Part shown: positions 1 to 6,466 of the stretch, one piece after another | How positions within the stretch are numbered: position 1 is the stretch's first letter | How the letters are laid out: each line of letters opens with the position of its first letter | DNA from: Chitinophagaceae bacterium | GTDB taxonomy: Bacteria; Bacteroidota; Bacteroidia; Chitinophagales; Chitinophagaceae | Length of the DNA: 11,120 nucleotides | Assembly: GCA_009996555.1 (NCBI GenBank) | Contig: JAACZX010000034.1 | Location: 1 to 11,120, forward strand | Direction: 5' to 3' | The notes under the pieces: generated by a model | Seen by the model: the letters and a program-made list of their open reading frames with translations, nothing else | Databases searched by the model: none | What the model was told of the DNA's origin: nothing | Made by a program: the position numbers and the translations under genes

Positions 1-905
1 ATCTTATTACACTTGACATCAGCAACCCACAGCAGGTGCAGGTTGTAAACATAAAGCAAAAAGTATTTCCGCACAGGGCTTTCAACGGAGGGTTTTCTGC
101 AGATACCAATCTTGTTATTGTTGACTGGCAAAAGAAAGACACAGTTGTTTCTGTTAGCTGTAATACAGGCAACCAGCAGCTGTTTTTATTTGAACGTTCA
201 TTTCTTGCAGTTGCCAGTTTTTCTTCCAGCTCATCAGCTGTTACATTGGGTGTAAATGGCTCAATGGCACGCTTTGCCATAAAAGGCGATTATATGTACA
301 CCGTTTCAAACAGCGATCTGAAAGTGTTTGGATTGCAAAACCAGGATATGCCACAACAGTTGAGCACGGTGCAGATAGGATGGGGCATTGAAACCATTTA
401 TCCGTTCAAAGAACATTTGTTCATTGGCTCCAATACGGGAATGTTTATATACAACACAGTAAACCCTGCGCAACCTGCAAGAACAGGCTCGTTCACACAT
501 GCATTTGCATGTGATCCTGTTATTGCAGATGATACACATGCGTATGTAACATTGCGTAGCGGAACAGATTGCCGTGGTACTGTTGTTAATCAGCTTGATG
601 TACTTGATATTGCCAATCTGCAATCACCTCGGCTGTTGAAAACATATCCGCTTACAAATCCACATGGCCTGGCAAAAGACGGCAACCTGCTTTTTGTATG
701 TGATGGAAAAGACGGATTGCGTATTTACAATGCCAGTAACCCATCCGGTTTAAGCTTGATAAAACAGTTTGAAGGATTTGAAGCCTACGATGTTATAGCT
801 TGGAATGGTAATGCACTTGTTGTAACAAAAAATGCGTTGCTGCAGTTTGATTACAGCAATACATCAACTATCCATCAACGCAGCAGTATTGCTATTCAAA
901 AATAA
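1..905 (+). CDS. LVIVD-repeat beta-propeller protein, 3' part (left-truncated)
   Basis: The reading frame is open from base 3, so the gene starts outside the window; the GTG at 36 is internal. The protein is built from repeated blade-like units. Each carries a hydrophobic strand ending in a pattern such as LDISNPQQ (12-35), MFIYNTVNPAQP (about 441-476), LDVLDIANLQSP (597-632) and LRIYNASNPSG (717-749), the LVIVD signature of bacterial secreted beta-propellers. Family knowledge: such proteins lie outside the cytoplasm or on the surface in Bacteroidota, usually with an N-terminal lipobox that would be off the left edge here. No catalytic motif is visible, and the role (scaffold or binding) is unknown. 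The stop is three bases before the next gene, so the two are almost certainly co-transcribed. The family call is fairly sure; function is not assigned. Confidence 0.85.
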   Translation, partial: LITLDISNPQQVQVVNIKQKVFPHRAFNGGFSADTNLVIVDWQKKDTVVSVSCNTGNQQLFLFERSFLAVASFSSSSSAVTLGVNGSMARFAIKGDYMYTVSNSDLKVFGLQNQDMPQQLSTVQIGWGIETIYPFKEHLFIGSNTGMFIYNTVNPAQPARTGSFTHAFACDPVIADDTHAYVTLRSGTDCRGTVVNQLDVLDIANLQSPRLLKTYPLTNPHGLAKDGNLLFVCDGKDGLRIYNASNPSGLSLIKQFEGFEAYDVIAWNGNALVVTKNALLQFDYSNTSTIHQRSSIAIQK

Positions 906-908
906 CGC

Positions 909-1457
909 ATGAAGAACATTCTTTTTTTACTCTGTTGTTTTGTGATAACGGCTTTACATGCCCAGCAAAAACCTGTGTTCAAAACTATTTTACAAGGTGG
1001 ATTGCTGGCAGGCAGTTCGGCTGAAGCTGTTACGTTACAGGTAGTGAATGGTTTTGAGTTTAAACGATTGTATGCCGGTGCAGGAATTGGTTTAGATTAT
1101 TACATGCAGCGTGGTGTGCCGTTGTTTGCTGATCTGCGTTATCGTTTCGCCGGTGAAAAGAAATCGTTTTTTATGTATGCTGATGCAGGCGCACACTTGC
1201 CATGGATCAAAAACAAAGAGGAGCGCAATATTATTTCGCAGCAAACAGGGTTATACACTGATGCTGGTATTGGTGTTAACTTATTTACGAAGCGAAACAA
1301 TGCTTTTGTGTTTAGTGTTGGGTATAGTTACAAACATGTGGCAGAAAAGCAACAAGGTTTCAGCTGGCAACCCTGGCCCCAACCCGCAGAGAGCAATGTG
1401 TTGAATTATGATTATCATTTCAACCGTATTGCAATAAAAGCAGGGTTGATGTTCTGA
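909..1457 (+). CDS. small outer-membrane beta-barrel protein (hypothetical)
   Basis: A protein of 182 residues with a clear Sec signal peptide: K3, a hydrophobic core to about residue 15, and a probable cleavage after LHA at residue 18, before QQ. The mature part shows alternating hydrophobic, aromatic and glycine-rich strands (LYAGAGIGLDYYM, LFADLRYRF, FFMYADAGAHL, YTDAGIGVNLF, AFVFSVGYSY). It ends in a strand with a terminal phenylalanine (IAIKAGLMF), the usual end of an outer-membrane barrel recognised by BamA. At this length about eight strands fit. The start codon is three bases after the stop of the LVIVD-repeat gene, so the two may be translationally coupled and may act together at the cell surface. 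The gene converges on queG with a 7-bp gap. No more specific family is recognised. Confidence 0.8.
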   Translation: MKNILFLLCCFVITALHAQQKPVFKTILQGGLLAGSSAEAVTLQVVNGFEFKRLYAGAGIGLDYYMQRGVPLFADLRYRFAGEKKSFFMYADAGAHLPWIKNKEERNIISQQTGLYTDAGIGVNLFTKRNNAFVFSVGYSYKHVAEKQQGFSWQPWPQPAESNVLNYDYHFNRIAIKAGLMF

Positions 1458-1464
1458 TGCTGCG

Positions 1465-2406
1465 TTACGATTGCTGAATAAATTTCAGGTTACGTTGAAT
1501 GCCTGAAAATTTTGTACGCTTGAGCGGAGAGTGTTTGAATGTTTTTCTGAAAACCTCTTCGCTCATTTCTTCCCACTGTTTTGTTGTAAGATTTAATATT
1601 TCAGGAACAGGCGTAAAGGCTTTCTCATTTGCTGGTTTGCTGAAACGGTTCCATGGGCACACATCCTGGCACACATCACAACCAAACATCCAGTTATTGA
1701 ATGTTCCTTTCATCTGCTCATCAATCAATGCATCTTTTAACTCAATAGTAAAGTAGGAAATACATTGACTGCCGTTGATGGTTTTATCTGGCAGTATGGC
1801 TTCTGTGGGGCAGTTGTCAATGCATTTTGTGCAGCTGCCGCAATAGTCTTTTGCAAACGGATCATCATACTCAAGCGGAAGATCGCAGATGAGTGTTGCA
1901 AGAAAAAAGAAGGAGCCGCTTTGTTTGCTGATGAGGTTACCGTTTTTTCCAATCCAGCCAAGCCCGCTGCGTTGTGCCCAGCTTCTTTCCAATACCGGAG
2001 CGCTGTCAACAAAGCCACGGCCGTTTACTTCGCCTATCTGTTGATTGATGAGTTGCAGTAATTCCTTCAGCTTGCTGCGGATCACTTCATGGTAATCATT
2101 GCCATACGCATACTTCGAAATTTTTGGAGCATCTTCCTGTTGCCTGGCAGCAGGATAATAATTCATCATGAGTGTGATGACGCTTTTTGCGCCTGGCACT
2201 AACAGCGTTGGGTCAACACGCAGATCAAAATGATTTTCCATATACTGCATAGTGCCATGCATGCCTTTGCTTAACCAGGCTTCAAGTTTTCGGGCATCAT
2301 CATCAAGGCGTTGAGCTTTGGCAATACCGCAATAGCTGAAACCCAGTACAGCTGCAGCTTGTTTTATGAATCCTGTATGTGTGGTTGTGCTGATAGAAAA
2401 TAAAAT
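1465..2406 (-). CDS. queG: epoxyqueuosine reductase QueG
   Basis: Cobalamin-dependent iron-sulfur enzyme that reduces epoxyqueuosine to queuosine at tRNA position 34. Counting from the in-frame ATG at 2262: the active-site segment [10 protein letters not shown] is at 84-93, with the probable catalytic Asp86; [12 protein letters not shown] follows at 96-107; eight cysteines for two 4Fe-4S clusters lie at 141, 144, 147, 151, 167, 195, 198 and 202. There is no C-terminal HEAT-repeat extension. The ATG at 2262 is not the natural N-terminus: family-like sequence ([20 protein letters not shown], then the segment leading to AWLSKG) continues in frame upstream to about 2370. Between that and the in-frame stop at 2431-2433 there is no ATG, GTG or TTG, only CTG (2412), ATT (2406) and ATC (2394). 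The 5' end at 2406 is therefore a guess. Identity is secure, the start is not. Confidence 0.93.
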   Translation of the reverse strand: MLFSISTTTHTGFIKQAAAVLGFSYCGIAKAQRLDDDARKLEAWLSKGMHGTMQYMENHFDLRVDPTLLVPGAKSVITLMMNYYPAARQQEDAPKISKYAYGNDYHEVIRSKLKELLQLINQQIGEVNGRGFVDSAPVLERSWAQRSGLGWIGKNGNLISKQSGSFFFLATLICDLPLEYDDPFAKDYCGSCTKCIDNCPTEAILPDKTINGSQCISYFTIELKDALIDEQMKGTFNNWMFGCDVCQDVCPWNRFSKPANEKAFTPVPEILNLTTKQWEEMSEEVFRKTFKHSPLKRTKFSGIQRNLKFIQQS

Positions 2407-2462
2407 GAACAGCTGTAAAAATACAACCTGTTAACCGAACATGTTAGATGTAGTTGTGATGA

Positions 2463-2804
2463 TCATTTTTCTTCGATATGCAACCGGTGAAAAATGCGGT
2501 GAACAGCAGGCGTAAGAATAAGCCCGATGTTGGTAATAAACACCACACCACTAAACAGTGCGTAGAACGAAGAAAACCATTTACCCGCATCAGTTGAAAT
2601 AGTTACAACCGGTCCCATGCCACTCAGGATCATTGATGCATTGTGTAATGAATCGAGCCAGCCAATACCAGCTGTATAATGATAACCGAAAATACCAATG
2701 AGCAAACAGGTAAATAATATTCCTGAAGCAATTAACAGGTTCCGGGCAGTGCGTTTATAGTAAGTTCGTTTTGATGCAAGCGGTTGCCGTTTATGTTCGT
2801 ACAT
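2463..2804 (-). CDS. two-helix membrane protein with pore-loop-like layout
   Basis: A protein of 113 residues with a basic N-terminus (KRQ, KR, KR, about 5-21), transmembrane helix 1 at about 23-44, a middle segment with an NASMILSGMGPV motif at 55-66, and helix 2 at about 79-101 (FSSFYALFSGVVFITNIGLI). It ends in a short basic and acidic tail. The basic N-terminus favours a cytoplasmic N-end. The helix-loop-helix order resembles the pore module of two-helix ion channels, but the potassium filter TxGYG is absent and SGMGPV stands in its place. I recognise this as a conserved bacterial hypothetical protein type but know no function. It lies 36 bp downstream of the serine-hydrolase-like gene and upstream of queG on the same strand, so shared transcription is possible. 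A channel role would be speculation. Confidence 0.75.
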   Translation of the reverse strand: MYEHKRQPLASKRTYYKRTARNLLIASGILFTCLLIGIFGYHYTAGIGWLDSLHNASMILSGMGPVVTISTDAGKWFSSFYALFSGVVFITNIGLILTPAVHRIFHRLHIEEK

Positions 2805-2840
2805 AGTTCAACTTTTTTGTAAAGTAAAAAAGAAGAAATG

Positions 2841-3854
2841 CTATTTGCAAGTGCCGCTGAATTGTGCATCAACCAGTGTTTGCAGCTGATCGTACAATTC
2901 TCGTTTTAACACCGGACGTTCTTTTTTTGCTAACAGGATGCAGGCATAACCCTTGCAGTAATCGATCCACACAAAAGGATTGGTTGGCGATACCGCACTT
3001 ACAAGTTTACCATCTTTTCCTTCTATCCATGTGCCCAATCCATAACTGTAACCATTCATAAACGGAGGTGTAAATTTATTTAGTGCGCCAGCTGTTTGTA
3101 TTTTCATCAATTCGGCTATGGAAGCTTCGGTCAATATTTGCTTGCCGTTAAACATTCCTTTGTTTAACAACATGCTCATAAAATTCATGAATTCAACGGG
3201 TGTGGATTTTGCTCCGTCAAAGGGACTGATGGCCGAAGTATAATTGCTGAAAGTAGTCATGCGCATATTCAGTGGCCTGAATAATTTCTCCTGTATCAAC
3301 CGGTCGAATTTCTTTTTGGTGGCAACTTCCAGCACACGGCCAACAATATTTGTTCCTATTTGATTGTATTGAAACCATACGCCCGGGTTATTTGCAATGG
3401 CTCTTTTTTCTGCATAGTGATTGACCTCATCTTCCAACGTTGTGAAACTGTTGCGTTGAAACATTTTGCCAGCACCCTGTTTGTCGGCTTCAATACCATC
3501 GGTATGACTTAAGCAATGACGGATGGTAATGTAGCCCTTCATCCATTTCGGAAAAATGGGCAGGTACTTTCCAATGTTATCATCAAGCGAAATTTTTCCT
3601 TCCTGCACCAATATCATTACCAATGCAGCGGTTAACCACTGGCTGCTTTCTCCAATGGGTGCCTGCATATTGGGCCTGAAATCGCCCAGTTGTTTCTGGT
3701 AGATCACTTTCCCGTCTTTGTAAATGAGTAATGCCTGATCGTCGCCCAACAGCTTTTGATTGTTCAGCATAAACTGATCTGCTTCCGAAAAGTTCTGCCC
3801 CTGAACTGATGCAAACGAAATGAAAAAGGAAAGGAGGATCAACAACGGTTTCAT
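2841..3854 (-). CDS. beta-lactamase-fold serine hydrolase homologue, probably inactive
   Basis: A secreted protein of 337 residues with a signal peptide (about 1-19, cleavage near VQG/Q). It has the class C beta-lactamase / penicillin-binding fold (PF00144 type): AALVMILVQEGKISLDDNIG at 76-95, YITIRHCLSHTDGI at 108-121, VGRVLEVA at 171-178 and LFRPLNM at 191-197. In active relatives the block before LTAALVM carries SxxK, with the nucleophilic serine and general-base lysine. Here the aligned residues 69-72 are E-S-S-Q. The YxN position reads YNQ (163-165), and the usual HxG before PFVWID is SPTNP (289-293). All three active-site motifs are altered although the frame is intact, which suggests a binding or regulatory pseudoenzyme. 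It is the first gene of a possible minus-strand unit with the two-helix protein and queG. The fold is sure; inactivity is inferred. Confidence 0.88.
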   Translation of the reverse strand: MKPLLILLSFFISFASVQGQNFSEADQFMLNNQKLLGDDQALLIYKDGKVIYQKQLGDFRPNMQAPIGESSQWLTAALVMILVQEGKISLDDNIGKYLPIFPKWMKGYITIRHCLSHTDGIEADKQGAGKMFQRNSFTTLEDEVNHYAEKRAIANNPGVWFQYNQIGTNIVGRVLEVATKKKFDRLIQEKLFRPLNMRMTTFSNYTSAISPFDGAKSTPVEFMNFMSMLLNKGMFNGKQILTEASIAELMKIQTAGALNKFTPPFMNGYSYGLGTWIEGKDGKLVSAVSPTNPFVWIDYCKGYACILLAKKERPVLKRELYDQLQTLVDAQFSGTCK

Positions 3855-3931
3855 TGGTAAATTTTAGTTGCTAAAGATAATTGGAAACAGCATGCTGCGG
3901 AGCGCAGGTATCAAGATTAACAATTTTCAAC

Positions 3932-3979
3932 AGCATAAAAAGAAACCCCATCTGCAACGATGGGGTTTCTTTTTATGCT
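3932..3979 (-). terminator. perfect 21-bp hairpin, rho-independent terminator (bidirectional in form)
   Basis: Left arm 3932-3952 pairs without mismatch with right arm 3959-3979 around a 6-base loop (tgcaac). The core is CCCCATC/GATGGGG, flanked by A-rich and T-rich tracts, so either strand would give a GC stem followed by a U-rich run. It lies at the end of the minus-strand seven-gene run. The stop codon of the last gene (3973-3975) sits inside the stem. No plus-strand gene runs into it, so its natural job is to end transcription from the minus strand and separate that run from the serine-hydrolase-like gene. Confidence 0.9.
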
Positions 3980-4392
3980 TGCTTTGGTGCTTCGTAATTG
4001 AACAACCAGTACTTGCCATACTTGTCAATAAGGGAGCCATAGTAGCCGCCCCAAAACATCACTTCAAGCGGTTCGGTAATTTTGCCAGCCTGTTGCAGGT
4101 GGTTAAAGAAATGTTTGATTTCTTCTTCTGAACTGCATTGTACACAAAGTTGTGAACCGTTGCCATCATTGAGTTTTTCTCTGTTCATGTCTGAAGCCAT
4201 GATGACGATCGATCCGCTGATCAATTGTGAATGCATTACTGCCTGTTGTAGTTGCGGCGGCATCTGGCTTGCCATTGGCGATTCGGCAACTGTTTGCACA
4301 GTCAGCTCACCACCAAAACAATCCTTATAAAACTGCATGGCTTCTTTGCAATTACCATCGAATATGAGATATGGGTTTACGATAGTTGGCAT
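3973..4392 (-). CDS. PhnB-like VOC (glyoxalase-fold) protein
   Basis: A protein of 139 residues of the PhnB-type branch of the vicinal oxygen chelate superfamily. Seen: NPYLIFDGNCKEAMQFY at 6-22, FGGEL at 26-30, a conserved MHSQL at 53-57, SSEEEIKHFFNHL at 87-99 and the C-terminal signature MFWGGYYGSLIDKYGKYW at 112-129. In many relatives the last block reads DPFGHxW; here it is DKYGKYW, with lysine at the usual histidine position. Despite the name, PhnB-type proteins are not an established part of phosphonate breakdown, and most have no known substrate. It is the last gene of the minus-strand run, 24 bp after the other VOC gene, and its stop codon lies inside the hairpin terminator. The cytoplasmic location follows from the lack of a signal peptide. 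Confidence 0.9.
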   Translation of the reverse strand: MPTIVNPYLIFDGNCKEAMQFYKDCFGGELTVQTVAESPMASQMPPQLQQAVMHSQLISGSIVIMASDMNREKLNDGNGSQLCVQCSSEEEIKHFFNHLQQAGKITEPLEVMFWGGYYGSLIDKYGKYWLFNYEAPKQA

Positions 4393-4416
4393 ATTGTTCT
4401 GTTTATATGTAATGGA

Positions 4417-4815
4417 TCAGGATGGTAGTTTTGTCGGATCGGTGTACATCACTTCCCATTGGTGTCCAAATGAATCGTAATACATCCATCCATGATCGGC
4501 CGACTCACGGTAACGGCTGCCGCCATTTGCAATTGCTGCCTGTAAAATACTGTCTACTTTTTCCCTGCTTTCAACTTCAACAGCAAGCAACACCTGTGTG
4601 CTGCTGCCATCGGCAATAGGTCTGTTGGTGAAAGTGGAAAAGAATTCATGTGTAATCAGCATGGCATACATGCTGCCTTCATTCAGCACAAGACATGCTG
4701 CTTTTTCATCAGTAAACTGATCGTTGAAACCAAAGCCGAGACTTGTCCAGAACGCTTTTGTTACTGCAAGGTCTTTTACCGGCAGATTGATGTAAATTGA
4801 TTTAATGGTTGACAT
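4417..4815 (-). CDS. VOC family (lactoylglutathione lyase-like) protein
   Basis: A protein of 132 residues with the glyoxalase/bleomycin-resistance/dioxygenase fold. Two beta-alpha-beta-beta-beta units are visible: IYINLPVKDLAVTKAFWTSL at 7-26 starting the first and VLLAVEVESREKVDSIL at 75-91 starting the second, which closes with WMYYDSFGHQWEVMY at 110-124. Glu121 in that last strand is in the usual metal-ligand position. The first ligand position, often histidine, is asparagine (N10), so classical glyoxalase I chemistry cannot be assumed. Relatives are commonly annotated as glyoxalase or extradiol-dioxygenase-like without tested substrates. It sits 9 bp after the AHSA1-type gene and 24 bp before the PhnB-like gene, so it is an inner gene of the run and has no room for its own promoter. 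Confidence 0.9.
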   Translation of the reverse strand: MSTIKSIYINLPVKDLAVTKAFWTSLGFGFNDQFTDEKAACLVLNEGSMYAMLITHEFFSTFTNRPIADGSSTQVLLAVEVESREKVDSILQAAIANGGSRYRESADHGWMYYDSFGHQWEVMYTDPTKLPS

Positions 4816-4824
4816 AATTGTGTA

Positions 4825-5268
4825 TTAATTGTTTGTTTCTGATAAAGTTTTAATGCTGTCCATTGCCTTGGGCCATGTATTGAGGAAGTAATCTTTATAA
4901 TCTTCTGAAATATCAATTTCCACATCCAGCTTTGTGCCGCCATTCGCTTCAGTAAGTGTATAGTTTTCCTGTGAGCCCTGCCATACTTTTACTTTATCGC
5001 TTGTGGTGTCTTCCACGCCATTAACAAGTTCACCAAGGTGTTGAAAAGACATGTATTCGTTTACTTTTTTAACAGCGATCTTACTCACCATGCCACTTCC
5101 TTTGCCATCAGTAAATAAGATCTTACTTCCTTCCTGCCAATCGCTTTCTGCGGTTGAACCTTCGTTGAAAACAGCAGTCCATGTTTCATATTTTCCTTTT
5201 GACCAGAGGATGTCCCATACTTTTTCTTTCGGAGCATTAATGTTTACACTAAAATGAAGACGTTCCAT
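4825..5268 (-). CDS. SRPBCC / AHSA1-type START-like protein
   Basis: A protein of 147 residues with the helix-grip fold of the AHSA1/SRPBCC group. The N-terminal strand and helix FSVNINAPKEKVWDILW (6-22) is the family hallmark, followed by KYETWTAVF (26-34), a GSKILFTDGKG turn (47-57), a YTLTEANGGTKLDVEIDI strand pair (103-120) and the long C-terminal helix beginning near YFLNTWPKAMDSIKTL (127-142). These proteins enclose a hydrophobic cavity and bind small ligands; some are linked to toxin or stress responses, but no substrate can be read from the sequence. There is no signal peptide, so it is cytoplasmic. The gaps are 17 bp to the preceding DUF1801 gene and 9 bp to the VOC gene after it. 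It is the second SRPBCC protein in this run. Confidence 0.9.
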   Translation of the reverse strand: MERLHFSVNINAPKEKVWDILWSKGKYETWTAVFNEGSTAESDWQEGSKILFTDGKGSGMVSKIAVKKVNEYMSFQHLGELVNGVEDTTSDKVKVWQGSQENYTLTEANGGTKLDVEIDISEDYKDYFLNTWPKAMDSIKTLSETNN

Positions 5269-5285
5269 AAAAAATAATTGAAAGG

Positions 5286-5663
5286 TTAATCAATTAACTG
5301 CAGCAACTCATTCATAATCCGCTGCAGTTCTTTTTTATTTTCTTTTACAGCTTTCATGTCGGGCAGGTACAACATACGCCGGTCTTTGTAATCGCCTTCC
5401 AGCAAGGGTGATTTTACTTTTACAATTGCCGGATGATGAAACACAAGATGCACATGTTTGGCAGAGCGGTGATTGAATGTTACAAGATCTTCACGGCTGT
5501 AATAACTGGGTGCATTCCATTTTATCCGTTCTTTTATAACCTTGTTACTTTCTTTAATGATCTTGCGCACCGCATCTATTTCGGCTTTTAACGGATGTTC
5601 CAGTTTGTTCATCCAGTCAGTAACCTGTTCTGCATCGGTGAGTTTTGTTTTGCTGCTGGCCAT
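5286..5663 (-). CDS. DUF1801 domain protein
   Basis: A protein of 125 residues of the DUF1801 (YdhG/YjhX-like) family. Seen: a leading helix DAEQVTDWMNKLEHPLKAEI (10-29), the second helix AVRKIIKESNKVIKERI (31-47), and the family signature IKWNAPSYY at 47-55, then VHLVFHH (71-77) and a charged C-terminal helix. The fold is frataxin-like in related proteins, and some DUF1801 members are described as iron chaperones, but that role is not shown for this subtype. The pattern IKWNAPSYY differs from the EAISYGMPTF form of the plus-strand DUF1801 gene at 8173, so the two are distinct subfamily members rather than a recent duplication. It is an inner gene of the run, with gaps of 19 bp before and 17 bp after. 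Confidence 0.9.
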   Translation of the reverse strand: MASSKTKLTDAEQVTDWMNKLEHPLKAEIDAVRKIIKESNKVIKERIKWNAPSYYSREDLVTFNHRSAKHVHLVFHHPAIVKVKSPLLEGDYKDRRMLYLPDMKAVKENKKELQRIMNELLQLID

Positions 5664-5682
5664 AATGGTAATTTACAAAAGA

Positions 5683-6216
5683 TTATTTTTCCAGGTTCGC
5701 TTTCATGTTGTTGAGATTGGTCTGCATATCATTTCCCACAAAACTGTTCATGAACAGGTTCATAATATTCATAGGGTACGTTGATTTGCCTGAAAAAGCA
5801 GAAATCACTTTTGTTTGGCCATTACCGGCATCTTCCAATTTTGTAACAGCATGGTTGGTGCCCTCAAAAGGTTCTTTAAACCTTATTTCTGTTTTGATGC
5901 TTTCGCCATCTTTTAGTTCAATGATCTCCTGTTCGCCAACACCCACATTTTTATCTTTACTTACCCAGGCCGATTTTGCGCCCACTGTTCCATCGGTGCC
6001 GGTGTACTCAATTTTAATATTGGGGTCTTTCATTACCCACACGCTGTATTGCTCCTGGTTTTTGATAAGCTTGGCGTAATTGAATACTTCCTGTCTTGAT
6101 TTGTTGATCAGCACTTCTTTTGTAAGCGAAAATTCATTGCTTACAAATAAAGCGGTGAGAAGAACAGCAGCGACAATGATGCCAATAATAAGCAGGATGC
6201 GTTTTAAGATTTTCAT
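5683..6216 (-). CDS. membrane-anchored SRPBCC (polyketide-cyclase-like) protein
   Basis: A protein of 177 residues with one N-terminal hydrophobic segment (LKRILLIIGIIVAAVLLTAL, 4-22 and a few residues beyond) and a helix-grip domain after it. KEVLINKSRQEVFNYAKLIK (33-52) is the typical first strand and helix, followed by IKIEYTGTDGTVGAKSAWV (67-85), a GEQEII strand (93-98), a KTEIRF strand (108-113) and a C-terminal helix with NMQTNLNNMK-like spacing. Two lysines before the hydrophobic stretch and no clear cleavage site favour a membrane anchor. The positive-inside rule would then put the domain on the periplasmic side. Proteins of this layout are common in Bacteroidota and uncharacterised. 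It is the third gene of the minus-strand run, 29 bp after the 69-aa gene. Confidence 0.88.
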   Translation of the reverse strand: MKILKRILLIIGIIVAAVLLTALFVSNEFSLTKEVLINKSRQEVFNYAKLIKNQEQYSVWVMKDPNIKIEYTGTDGTVGAKSAWVSKDKNVGVGEQEIIELKDGESIKTEIRFKEPFEGTNHAVTKLEDAGNGQTKVISAFSGKSTYPMNIMNLFMNSFVGNDMQTNLNNMKANLEK

Positions 6217-6245
6217 GATCTGATTGGTTTATGGTTATGGTTAAA

Positions 6246-6455
6246 TTACTCAAGTTTGCAGCAATAGAAACCTTTTTCACTCACGATCTGTATGATGGTT
6301 TCAGGCTGAATATTTTTTCCTTCAAAGCGTAATACTTTATCACAGTCATGCAGATCAAGACTGATGCGACAAGCCGGAAACAGTTGCTGCAGGAAGTGAA
6401 GAAGACACTCCTTTGCACTAATGTCGGGTACATTGGTCTTAAACACTTCAATCAT
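6246..6455 (-). CDS. 69-aa HMA-like small protein (hypothetical)
   Basis: A small protein of 69 residues whose strand-helix-strand-strand-helix-strand pattern resembles a heavy-metal-associated (HMA, ferredoxin-like) domain: EVFKTNVP (3-10), a helix around AKECLLHFLQQLF (14-26), ISLDLHDCDKVLRFEG (31-46), a helix around PETIIQIVSEKG (51-62) and a last short strand FYCCKL. The copper-binding MxCxxC loop between strand 1 and helix 1 is absent; that loop reads NVPDISAKE. Cysteines are at 17, 29, 38, 65 and 66. I recognise it as a conserved uncharacterised protein type of Bacteroidota with the LxDCDKxLR core. It sits between DinB (11 bp) and the anchored SRPBCC gene (29 bp). Function unknown; metal binding is unproven. 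Confidence 0.8.
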   Translation of the reverse strand: MIEVFKTNVPDISAKECLLHFLQQLFPACRISLDLHDCDKVLRFEGKNIQPETIIQIVSEKGFYCCKLE

Positions 6456-6466
6456 TATTCTGCGTT

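Noticed and set aside
36..38. GTG at 36 as the start of the LVIVD-repeat gene
   Set aside because: The frame stays open to base 3 and the upstream codons (LITLDISNPQQ) form another repeat motif, so the gene is cut by the window edge.
306..623. A 105-residue minus-strand open frame inside the LVIVD gene
   Set aside because: Antisense to a protein with clear repeats, cysteine-rich low-quality translation and no family pattern.
1737..2061. Overlapping open frames on both strands within queG
   Set aside because: The queG frame carries the active-site Asp and eight cluster cysteines, so the others are chance frames.
4417..5663. The paired VOC, SRPBCC and DUF1801 genes as recent tandem duplications
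   Set aside because: Members of each pair differ in signature motifs and length, so they are old, separate subfamily members.
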